Origin: Boswellia sacra
Lineage: Eukaryota; Streptophyta; Magnoliopsida; Sapindales; Burseraceae
Assembly: GCA_013180625.2 (NCBI GenBank)
Contig: SNVD02014651.1
Location: 744,001-808,000 of the forward strand
Direction of reading: 5' to 3'
DNA length: 64,000 nt
This document shows positions 49,722 through 59,410 of the stretch, piece after piece. The translations under genes were made by a program, and so were the position numbers. Position 1 is the first letter of the stretch; every line of letters begins with the position of its first letter. The notes below the pieces were generated by a model that saw nothing but the letters and a program-made list of their open reading frames with translations, had not been told where the DNA came from and ran no database searches.

Positions 49722-50547
49722 TTTAATAATTTTGTCATCATATATTGTATTTTTTATCTTCTTTAAGTCTTAACTAATTAATTAGCTTAATTATTTATTT
49801 TATTCAGTTTCCTTTGTCGCCAATATGTTGGTATTTTTTTTCCATTTCCTCTAGCAACTAAGTACTACTTCAATTCATATCTAAATAAAATATAAATATT
49901 AATTACGTTGTGCTTGTTATTATTTCGTACACGAATATATATGCTTATGCTCGTTCGTTCTTGTGAAATGCATATATAGAGGATTGACATTTTAAGTTAA
50001 TGATTTCATTTTTTAAGTTTGATACAAATTTGATTCGTTCATTATATATAACGTTTAAACTCAATAATCCTATACGCCATCAGATTAAGAATGCAAGGTC
50101 GGGAATTTATTCAAAGCAAAAAAAAAAAAAAAGATCATATATATTTGAAGTTAAAATTATATATCACTATTATTGATATTCTAATATACCAAAATTCTAA
50201 ATTTGACAGATAAAGCCTACAGGTATTAGTAAAATTAATAGCATGGTCAACCGCGCATGCATACTCTAATCAATTTCTTCCATCATATTATTTTTTTTTT
50301 CAACTTAAAAAAAAGAAAAATAAAATTGGGCTTAGATTTTTTTTGGGCTTACCCTCTTCAAGACTTAATTGATGCTCTGTTTATGTTGGCTGCATTTCCT
50401 CATCCATTTGTCTTATTTCTACAAAACACAAACAAAAATTAATTAGAATTAAAAAAGTATTTGCCCTACTTGGCTTACCCAAATGAATAATTTGAACAGT
50501 TTTCATAATTAGAATATTCAATATTGAATACTTGAGCAACATTTTGA
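49722..50547. other. GASA 3' flank and intergenic DNA
   Basis: Includes the GASA 3'UTR just after 49721. The rest is AT-rich, with an A-run at 50120-50133 and a T-run at 50291-50299. No gene is seen. Confidence 0.5.
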
Positions 50548-51926
50548 TGTAGCATGGCTTATTTTATTATTAGGGTTATTATAGTCTTTTAGTGTTTATT
50601 TAACTAGGGTTTTATTTAATTTGGAAAATTATCAATTAGGGATTTTAACTCAATTACGGATCTTGACTTTTTCTAATTTGATTCAAACCCAAATTATTAG
50701 TTTAGGGATTTTGACTCAAATAGTTTAGGGAGATTGTCCGTCTCCATAGAATGCTTGTGTCAATTGTGTCTGATAGAGATGTTAAGTTTGTTAGCTACTT
50801 TTGGAAGACACTTTGAAAACTGTTTGGTACATCTCTTAAGTTCTGTTCAGCTTATCATCCTCAAACCGATGGCCAAACTGAAGTGGTTAATCGTAGTTTG
50901 GGGAACTTGCTTCGTTGTGTGGTAGGCGAGAAGATAGGTAATTGGGATTTAATGTTACCTATGATTGAGTTTACTTACAATAATGTTGTTCATAGGTCAA
51001 CTGGTAAGAGTCCATTCATGATTGTTTATGGTATTGCACCCCGCCGACCCATTGACCTTGTCCGCTTACCCTCTCACTACCCTTCTTCAAATTTTGCTAC
51101 TGATTTTGCCACCCATATGCATGATTTGCATGCTAAGGTTAGACAAATGATTTCCTTGAGCAATGATAAATATAGGTCTGCTGCTAATCTGTATCGTAGA
51201 GAAAAGGTTTTTAAGGAAGGTGATTATATCATGGTTCGCCTTGATCCTCTCGCTTTCCTAAACAAGCTAACAAGAAGTTGCAAGCCCATGCTCATGGCCC
51301 ATTTAAAGTTAATCGTAGCTTGGTTCTAATGTTTATTTACTTGATTCTCTTTCTGATTGGAGTATCAATCCAATTTTTAATGTGGCAGACTTGTTTACCG
51401 AGGATATTTCGAGCCTCCAACTATTTTTGATGTTTCTACAGGTTCTCTGACTGTTGTCGTACCTTGTTTGCCTCTGTTCGATCCTCTACCGAATGATGAG
51501 GTTGATCGCATTTTGGATGACCACTTTGTTGCTTCTACTACTGGTGGTTTTCGTCGTTTCCTTGTTCGTTGGAAGGGACGACCAGCTGATGATGATACTT
51601 GGCTTCCTGAGGATGAGCTCCGTCGCATCAATTTTCATGTTTTGGATTTTTACTTGCAGTCCCACTCATCCAGAGACGAGTCTTTCTAAGTCAAGGGGAA
51701 TTAATATAGCATGGCTTATTTGATTATTAGGGTTATTATAGTCTTTTAGTGTTTATTTAATTAGGGTTTTATTTAATTTGGGAAATTATCAATTAGGGAT
51801 TTTAACTCAATTAGGGATCTTGACTTTTTCTAATTTGATTCAAACCCAAATTGTTAGTTTAGGGATTTTGACTTTCCTAATTTGACTCAAATTCCAATAT
51901 TTCTTGATTAGTATAAATATAGGGTT
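50548..51926 (+). mobile_element. deleted chromodomain Ty3/gypsy retrotransposon (LTR-integrase-LTR)
   Basis: A left LTR fragment (50548-~50722, starting tgtagcatggcttatt) and a right LTR (51705-~51926, starting tatagcatggcttatt) are near-identical over ~175 bp. Between them only the 3' part of pol remains: the integrase core C-terminal half and tail (50730-51290; AYHPQTDGQTEVVNRSLGNL, NVVHRSTGKSPFMIVYG) and a chromodomain (51468-51689; RFLVRWKGRPADDDTWLPEDEL). A polypurine tract (aaggggaa) lies just before the right LTR. Gag, protease, RT and RNase H are missing. The right LTR is cut short by pararetroviral DNA at ~51926, just after its TATA-like tataaatatagg. Confidence 0.87.
50730..51689 (+). 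pseudogene. Ty3/gypsy integrase-chromodomain remnant
   Basis: Two readable blocks, 50730-51290 (integrase) and 51468-51689 (chromodomain), are separated by frameshifts between ~51270 and 51467. The chromodomain keeps the VRWKG..DDDTWLPEDEL signature. The 5' end of the integrase is fused directly to LTR sequence at about 50722. No start codon belongs to it. Confidence 0.85.
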
Positions 51927-52465
51927 AAAACAATTTATTTCAAATAGATATGCAAGTGATTCAATTTATGAATGGAATATAGATGGTAAGTCAGAACATG
52001 AAATAATTAATGCCTTAACAAGAAATGGAACTGGTATCTGTTGCTTACAAAGCTTATTAAACAAGTGATTGTGAGGCTGCTAAGTTATTAGTTGTAGGTT
52101 TTACAAGATCATTAAAATATTGGTGGGACAATTGTATAGGATTTAATAATCAACAAATAACATTTAACCAAGTAGAAAAGATCCAACTAGAAGACGAAGA
52201 TGAATTTGTAACTATCCAAGAAACCCAAAATGCTATAGAAATACTAATATATACTATTTCAATGCATTTCATAGGAAATCCTAAAGAGGAATTAGCTAGT
52301 TCAAAAATAATTTTAACAAATCTTAAATGTCCAACTTTAGGAGATTTTAGATGGTATAAGAATGTATTTATAACAAATATATTTAAAAGACAAAACTGTA
52401 ATACTTCTTTATGGAAAGAGAGATTTATTGTAGGATTACCAAAATTATCTTTTACTAATAATTCT
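51927..52465 (+). pseudogene. endogenous pararetrovirus segment 1: coat-protein region
   Basis: Plus-strand fragment homologous to the minus-strand coat region at ~57655-57110 and to 61910-61400. It starts at aaaacaatttatttcaaatag and includes NRYASDSIYEW and the block GNPKEELASSKIILTNL (52262-52330). Reading frames are broken by several frameshifts and stops. Homology ends at about 52465, where segment 2 begins in the opposite orientation. Confidence 0.8.
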
Positions 52466-52492
52466 AGAATGATATCTATAATTAGAATTTTT

Positions 52493-52696
52493 CTAAATTC
52501 TACCTCTTTGACAAAGCATCCAAGAGTAAGTTTCTAAGTCTAGAAGATGATCTTTGAGAAAATTTACTTCTATTATTAAGTCTAATATATCTTCATGTGA
52601 TATGTTATACCAGTTTCTTTTAAGATAATTTTGTATTGTTTTGTATTCAACTCTATGTCTTAGAATATGTTCTCTTAGTTCACTCTTTTCTGTCAT
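52493..52696 (-). pseudogene. pararetroviral first ORF, 5' end
   Basis: Opens MTEKSELREHIL 32 bases after the primer-binding site and reads 67 codons to the segment junction. No domain is recognisable. Its position right after the PBS fits the first ORF of the viral genome. It is truncated by the junction with segment 1. Confidence 0.6.
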
Positions 52697-52727
52697 TGAT
52701 TTAAGAGTTTAATATATGAAACCTATT

Positions 52728-52740
52728 GGCTTTGATACCA
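52728..52740 (-). other. pararetroviral minus-strand primer-binding site (tRNA-Met type)
   Basis: The minus strand reads TGGTATCAAAGCC. This differs at one base from the plant initiator tRNA-Met complement used by Caulimoviridae (TGGTATCAGAGCC). It lies ~240 bp after the TATA box and 32 bp before the first ORF. Confidence 0.85.
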
Positions 52741-52882
52741 CTTAACACAAGGATGTACAAAACATGAAATAAAAGCAAGAAACATTGAAATTAAATTTAA
52801 AAGATAATTTTCAATAATTATAAAAGAATAAAGTAAAAGTAAGAAATATTGGAAAGTTCAAAGAAATGAGTTAAAGACTTAC

Positions 52883-52985
52883 TTTATTGAATTTTGCTTT
52901 GGAAAGTCTTACAAGAGAATTTGGAGATAAGGAAAAGATTTCTCACTGATGCCTATCTCTTTGAATACAAGCATTCTTATATAGA
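52883..52985 (-). promoter_or_regulatory. pararetroviral pregenomic promoter and polyadenylation-type signal
   Basis: On the minus strand TCTATATAAG (52985-52976) is followed ~90 bases on by AATAAA (52888-52883). In pararetroviruses the transcript starts ~30 bases after the TATA and is terminally redundant, with the AATAAA inside the redundant part; this spacing fits. A homologous copy lies at 59240 on the plus strand. Confidence 0.75.
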
Positions 52986-53399
52986 CTTAGAGTCAAACTT
53001 CAAGACTCTTGAAACCCACTAACATAATTAATTTCTTTGACTAACAATACACATGGGTACAATTTTATGGAACATATTTATTACAAATTTTGACAAATTG
53101 ACTCAATTACATATATCTTTTACTATTCTTGATAATCTTGAACAAACTTCAAGGAAACGTGGGTAACTATAATTTTCTTCATATGGCATGTTATAAACTT
53201 GATTTATATTCCACCGTCTTTCTCGAAATATGAGTTGGATATTTTCGCCTTTATTGCTTATAGATCATATAGGTTTTGAGATAATGGTCCATCTAACGGA
53301 TCTTCCTCTGGATTATTTTGAGTAATGTCAGATGAGTTGTCTGAAATCTGTTGAATAAGGACTATTAATTGCTTGATCTGTTGACGTTTTGACTTTTTC

Positions 53400-54506
53400 T
53401 TCCTGGAACCTTTTGAAGATGATGTTGATATCTCATGGGCTTAGGTTTCTATCTTTGAGGGAGTATTAGGCCTCATAGACTTTTCCTTGGACTTGGCTTG
53501 AGCTTGAATAGGCATCTTACCACTTTTAATCCGTTGTTGAATATTTTGAACTGAACATTTAGAAATGTCATACTTATCCCACCATTTAATCTTATATTCT
53601 CTAAATAACAATGAGGATAATAAGATTCAATGGTATAAGACAAGGATAAAATCCAAGGGATTTGGAAATCTATATGGAAATTAATTTGTTGAATAAGAGG
53701 TTGATCAGGAACATCAGCATGCTTTTTGTAATAAGGAAAAGATAATTGATTAATCTATTCTGGGTAAATTGTTGGATTGGCTTCTAAATAATACCACCAA
53801 TCAAGGAACCACGATGGATAAAATTTTTGACGAGTATCAAAATGGATAAACAAAGAATGATCAAATGTCTGAAGATAAAACATATTAAACCAAGCTTTTT
53901 GATAATCTACATAGTTATATGCATTTGGATAGTAAGGAATTGAAAAAGAAACATCGGTCCAAATAGATTGAGTACCAAATTTTCTGAGAGTTTTGATTTT
54001 CTTTATTTTATAGGTTGAATAGGATATTTGGTCTGAATTTTTTGGGTCTTTATGATGGGCTATTTTGACAATATCAGTATCAACTAAAATTAGTTCATAA
54101 AATTGACGATTTTTTAATTGATTATCTGTAATATATTGACAATCTAGAAAGAAAAATCTCTAAGGTAGGGTTTTAAGTTCAACTAGAGAAGACTGACTTA
54201 GTATATTGAGTAACCTGAAGATGTTGACGTTAAGTTTTTGTAATGTAATTGGATTTTTGAACAGATGAACCTACCTGGGTAGATGACCTGGTTGTTAATT
54301 AAGTATCTGTTTGGATAGATGACTTAGTCTATAGCTTGAGAAAATGATAAAGGTGGATATTCAGCTAAAATTGAATAAGTGTTTGCAATGGCAAACTTTC
54401 CCATACCTGCAACTTGAGTACATTGATTAGTTTTTGCCATGATATAGTCACTAGCTTTCATGATCTTTTTGTCTGACATTTTGAATATTCTCACCAAGTG
54501 TTTCAC
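53400..54506 (-). pseudogene. pararetroviral C-terminal ORFs downstream of RNase H
   Basis: A short ORF (54506-54324; MSDKKIMKASDYIMAK..) follows the RNase H end. Beyond it, broken coding-like sequence runs to ~53400, with a Lys/Ser-rich end. The last part is homologous to plus-strand 58480-58820 (VRESRIKWWDKYDIS..GSKKRK). No known domain is recognised; function unknown. Confidence 0.5.
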
Positions 54507-55610
54507 TCTTTGATTTTGTTCTGTAAAAATTCTCTTGTTAAAAAATCTGGAATAGAAGTGTTTTCTCCTTTGATAAATTCAATTTCAAAATCAATTACAG
54601 ATAAAATTGCTTGCCATCTTGCAAAAATTTGCTTAGAAACTAAATTTTTGACATCTTTTTGTAAAACCTCTTTTGCAAATTTGCAATCAATATGGATTCT
54701 TTTGAAGTCTTCGAAATAAAGGTCTACATAATTTTCTAAGATTTGGAAAGAAATCTGATACATAATTCAAAGATCCTAAAACGCTTTGTAATTGATTTTT
54801 ATCTTTGATTTCATCTAAAAATTTATCAGCAAATTCTATTACTCTATGGATTGGTTTTATTGTTCCTTGATATATATCATATCCTAAAAATCTTACCTTT
54901 GTTAGAAATAATTTCATTTTGGAAGTAAAAATAACTAATCCATTTTTCTTAACAATATAGAAGAATGTTTTAATATGTTTGAAATGTTGATCTATAGCTT
55001 CTGAGAATATCAATATATCATCTATGTATACTACAATAAATATTGTATAAAGGTTAAATATGTCATTCATAATATTTTGGAATTCAAATAGAGCATTTTT
55101 AATCCAAATGGCATTACATTCCACTCATAATGCCCAAATGGAACTGTAAAAGTTGTTTTACATCTATCTTATTCTGTTATTTGAACTTGCCAAAATCTAC
55201 TTTTTATGTCAAACTTTTAATAGAGTGTTGCCTCGTAAAGTCTTTTGATTAAATCCCTCTTATTTGGAATAATGTATCTAATCCATTGAAATGCTTTATT
55301 TAATCCTTTATAATTGATTACAAATCTTGGAACTCCTCTTCCTAATTCAGCTTTTTTATTGACATAAAAGGCTGCACAACTCCAAGGTGATTTTGATTCT
55401 CTTATTAATTTCTTATTTAACAAATCTTGTATTTCTGCTTGGAAATATTGTAATAATTCATGATTAATTTCAATTGGTCTAGCCTTTGTTGGAATTTGCT
55501 TTTCATTAAATTCTTTGATATATGGTAAAATAACTTCATGGTTTTTCCTATCCCAAAATTGATTAGGCAAATCTGCGCATACTTTGTTCCAAAATTTATG
55601 TTCAATATTT
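54503..55610 (-). pseudogene. pararetroviral reverse transcriptase/RNase H
   Basis: Fragments in order: the RT palm N-terminus (55570-55217; SPWSCAAFYVNKKAELGRGVPR, VINYKGLNKAFQWIRY), a short missing or broken stretch, the catalytic box YIDD at 55028-55017 within IVVYIDDILIFS, the thumb/connection (LGSLNYVSDFFPNLRKL), and the RNase H C-terminus (54763-54503; SKQIFARWQAILSV, PDFLTREFLQ). The frame changes at least three times. This is the Caulimoviridae type rather than the Ty3 type, as shown by the RNase H C-terminal block. Confidence 0.85.
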
Positions 55611-55741
55611 TCTATTTCTTCTTTTATAGTAGGATTTTCTAGTTGTTCCTCAATTCTTTTATATTTAATTTTTTTTTGTAAATAATTAATATGAAGTTGT
55701 TTATTATTTATTAAGTTAATTTGTTTATCAATTGTGTTTTG

Positions 55742-56140
55742 TTAGAGTAAAGAAATGTCTTTGGTGTCTATTGGTGATAAGAATTCAAAACTTATTCTTG
55801 TTCCCATAATATCAGTATGAATTCCCTGATTATTAACCTTCAATGGATATATTTGTATTAAGAATGAAGTGCCTAAAATAATATTTGGACTAAGATTTTT
55901 TTTACTAATATAAACGTTGCTTTGAAACAATATCCTTGACTACACATTTTGGCCCTTGATAATTTATACTTGACTTCTAATGACATTCCATTTGCACCAT
56001 GTAATCTTTCATACGTTTTCTCATAATATTGAGTTGGAATAAGACCTTTCATAAGACAATATTTGTCTGCTCCTAAGTCAACTAATCAATTGTTTCTATC
56101 TGCAATCTATGATCTATATGTAATAATATTTTTACATAAC
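55742..56140 (-). pseudogene. pararetroviral aspartic protease region
   Basis: Contains a protease active-site-like LVDLGADKYC near 56066-56085 and the downstream block LGTSFLIQIYPLKVNNQGIHTD (55930-55800). The second copy (60417-60163) reads LVDLEADQNC. The canonical D[ST]G is replaced by DLG or DLE in both, so activity is unlikely. Frameshifts are present. Confidence 0.7.
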
Positions 56141-56342
56141 ATTTTTGATCATTAATCTTTTGTATTATTTGTATATAATCTGCTTCTATTTTTGAACTAG
56201 AGGTTAAAACTTGATCTTTATTTTTAGATTCAAGTATTGTTAGTCTAGTTTGAGTTTGGAGTTGTTCTAATTGTTGATTTTGAATTTCTTTTATTTGTTC
56301 CTTAAGATTTTTAATTTCTTATTGTAATTCTCTTGTAGTAAC

Positions 56343-57793
56343 TTATTTGAATAAACTTTGTGATGGATATTTATCCCATATCCTGTTTAAGCTAAATGTT
56401 TCTAGAGTCTTAATACTACTTCCTTGTTCTAAAATTTCTTTTAATTTTATTAAATATTCTCTTTTTATATTTGGGTCTTCATTATCAATAATATCTAATA
56501 AAAATTGTTTCTCAGAGTTTTTAGTAATGACATTAACTTGCTTACAGTACATAATCCTCTGTACAACTTGAAGATTTACTAATTTCTGATGTATTATCAG
56601 TATCTTGAATTTCTTAAATATTATTATCATCATCACTAATACTATGTTCATAACTAGATTATTCACTAAATAGGAGTTTGTCTGAGTTTTTCCTTTAATT
56701 TATCATTGTCATCAAAAAGTTCATTGACTTTATTCTTCTTTTTACACTGTTTTGACGTATGACCAGGTTGTTTACAATTCCAGCATATTAATTTTTTTTT
56801 ATTTTGAATAATTCTTTTTAGGTTTGTACTTTTTCTTATTCTTCTTATAGTATTAATTATCAAATCGAGTTTTGTACTTATAAAATTTTTTTGATTTATT
56901 CTTTTTATACTTCTTAGAATAGAATGGTGGCCTAAGATTTTCATAACCATATTGTTCACAAAATGATTCAATTGTTTTACTAAATCTTTTTACTTTTCTT
57001 TTTTCTTTTTGTTCTTAACATATTGCTAAACCTTCTTTTTTAATAAAAGCGAACAATTGCCCATATGTTATATTTTCCCAAGGAATTGAACTTTCTCCTA
57101 TTAATTCTGTTAATTTATTGATTATTCTTTTAGAAAAAAATTTTGGTAATCCTGCAATAAATCTCTCTTTCCAGAAAGAAGCATTACAGTCTTGTCTTTT
57201 AAATATATTTGTTATAAATACATCCTTATACCATTTAAAATCTCCTAAAGTTGGACATCTGAGATTTGTTAAAATTATTTTTGAACTAGCTAATTCTTCT
57301 TTAGGATTTCCTATAAAATACATTGAATAGTATATATTAGTACTTCTACAGCATTTTAGGTTTATTGGATAGTTATAAATCCATCTTCATCTTCTACGTG
57401 AGTCTTTTCTACATGGTTAATTATTATTTGTTGATTATTAAATCCTATACAATTGTCCCACCAATATTTTAATGATCCTGTAAAACCTGTAACTAATAAC
57501 TTAGCAACCTCACAATCACTTTTTTAATAAGCTTTATAAGCAGCAGACGTCATTCCCATTTCTTGTAAGGTATTAATTATTTCACATTCTGATTTACCAT
57601 TTATATACCATTCATAAATTGAATTACCTACATATCTATTTGAAGTAAATTGTTTTCTTTCTTCATACAATAGATTTGGTGGAGTAGGTCTTGGATAATA
57701 TGTTCTTACAGGGGCTTGTTTCCATTTATCTTTTCTTGTTATTTTGTTAATTTCATCTATATCTTCTAATGTTGTCATTAGATTGAGTATCAC
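56343..57793 (-). pseudogene. pararetroviral coat protein with CCHC zinc knuckle
   Basis: Broken coat-protein frame. Blocks are NRYVGNSIYEWYINGKSE (~57640-57590), GNPKEELASSKIILTNLRCP followed by GDFKWYKDVFITNIFKR (57310-57190), FWKERFIAGLPKFF (~57180-57130) and the zinc knuckle CWNCKQPGHTSKQC at 56785-56744. The order is that of the Caulimoviridae coat protein; at least four frame changes are seen. Confidence 0.83.
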
Positions 57794-58470
57794 TTTGTTG
57801 ATTTTGATCTATAATATTAATATTATTAGAAGAACTTGGTAATATCTTAAGTTTTTTTTATTAATCTAATCAATTAAGTCTAGCTTATGAAGTTTTATTG
57901 GTGTATTATTTTGTTGAACCAGTTTAAATGGTGGTGGAGAATTATCTTGAGGAAATGTCGTAGACTGTTTTAATTTAATATTATTTATTTAATATTCTAT
58001 TCTTGTAACTTGTTTAGATAGAGTATGAAGTAATTGATTATGAAAATTATTTTATTCATTAATTTTCTTAAAATCTCGTAACGTTGCATTTTCATTATCT
58101 GGTTTATTAGATCTTCTTTCAAATGGCGTTGCTAATACCTCTATTTCACTTGTTTTAATATTAATTTATTCTAAAGTTGGGTGTATTGATTGAATTATTC
58201 CATGTTGTGTAATTTTTCACTTTTTAAATTCATTTGTTTGGACATTAATATGTTGACTTTTACATGATAATTGTATATTATGTCTTGATGTATGCGTATC
58301 AAACCATGTAAAGAAAGGAATATTGACTTTTATTCTTATCATCTCATTATACCATTCTTTTCTAATTTCTTCAGTTTTTTGTTTAGGAATACCTCAATAT
58401 CCTAAAAATTTTACCTTTGTTAGAAATAATTTCATTTTGGAAGTAGAAATGACTAATCCATTTTTCTTAT
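57794..58470 (-). pseudogene. pararetroviral polyprotein linker upstream of the coat protein, plus RT scar
   Basis: From ~58395 to 57794 one frame reads IPKQKTEEIRKEWYNEMIRIK and PFFTWFDTHTSRHNIQLS, then Asn-rich sequence with several stops, leading into the coat protein. From 58397 to 58470 the sequence instead matches RT-region DNA at 54888-54950, marking a rearrangement point. Confidence 0.55.
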
Positions 58471-59410
58471 TACAAAAAGTGTACTAATGTCCCTGATCAA
58501 CCTCTTATTCAACAAATTAATTTCCATATAGATTTCTAAATTCCTTGGATTTTATCCTGGTCTTATAACATTGAATCTTATTATCATCACTGTTATTTAT
58601 CATTAGTTAGAGAATCAAGGATTAAATGGTGGGACAAGTATGATATTTCCAAATGTTCAGTTCAAAATATTCAACAATGGATCAAGAGCGGAAATAAACC
58701 GATTCAAACTCAAGCCAAGTCCAAGGAAAGGTCTATGAAGCCCAGTGCCTCCTCAAAGATAGAAGCCCAAGCCCATGATAAATCAACATCATCTTCAAAA
58801 GGTTCCAAGAAGAGGAAGTAAAAAAGTGAATAGATCAAACAATTGATGGCCCTTATTCGATAGATTTCAAACAGCTCATCTAACACTATTCAAGATAATC
58901 CAGAGGGAGATCCGTTTGGTGAACCATTATCTCAAGACCCATATGATCTATAAGCAATAAAGACAAAAATACCCAACTCATTTCCAACTCATATTTTTAG
59001 AAAGATGGTGGAAAAGTATCAATCAAGTTTATCACATGCTATATGAAGACAATTATAGTTGCCCACGTTTCCTTGAAGTTTGTTCAAGATTATCAAGAAT
59101 AGTAGAAGATATACATAATTGAGTCAATTTGTCAAAAGTTGTAACAAATATGTTCCATAAAATTGTACCCATTTGCAATGTTAGTCAAAGATATTAATTA
59201 TGTTAGTGGATTTCAAGAGTCTTGATGTCCGAATCTAATTCTATATAAGAATGCTTGCATTCAAGGAGAAGGAATCCGCAAGAGATCTTTGTCTTATCTC
59301 CAAATTCGCTTGTAAGACTTTCCAAAGCAAAATTCAATAAAGTAAGTCTTTTACTCATTTCTTTGAACTTTCCAATATCTCTTACTTTTACTGTATACTT
59401 TTATAATTAT
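58471..59410 (+). mobile_element. endogenous pararetrovirus segment 3: C-terminal ORF, promoter and leader
   Basis: A plus-strand copy of the region found in inverted orientation at 53740-52800. It has the C-terminal ORF end (RESRIKWWDKYDISKCSVQN, then a Lys/Ser-rich tail stopping near 58820), a TATA box tctatataag at 59240-59249, and leader sequence with aataaa near 59336. It ends at ~59410, before any primer-binding site, where segment 4 joins in opposite orientation. Confidence 0.8.
59240..59249 (+). promoter_or_regulatory. second pararetroviral promoter TATA box
   Basis: tctatataag followed by aatgcttgcattcaaggag, matching the segment-2 promoter in inverted orientation. It points rightwards into antisense pararetroviral DNA (segment 4). 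Confidence 0.7.

Larger units (their letters stand above)
52466..58470 (-). mobile_element. endogenous pararetrovirus segment 2: long, nearly colinear Caulimoviridae-like genome part
   Basis: Read leftwards the order is: polyprotein linker (58395-57840), coat protein with zinc knuckle (57793-56343), aspartic protease (~56140-55742), RT/RNase H (55610-54503), C-terminal ORFs (54506-53400), promoter (TATA at 52985-52976), polyadenylation-type signal (52888-52883), primer-binding site (52740-52728) and the first ORF (52696-52493). This is the order around a circular pararetroviral genome. All reading frames carry stops or shifts, so it is defective. A ~70-bp piece of RT sequence in the same orientation (58397-58470) sits at the right end as a rearrangement scar. 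The movement-protein part is not recognised in the window. Confidence 0.85.
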
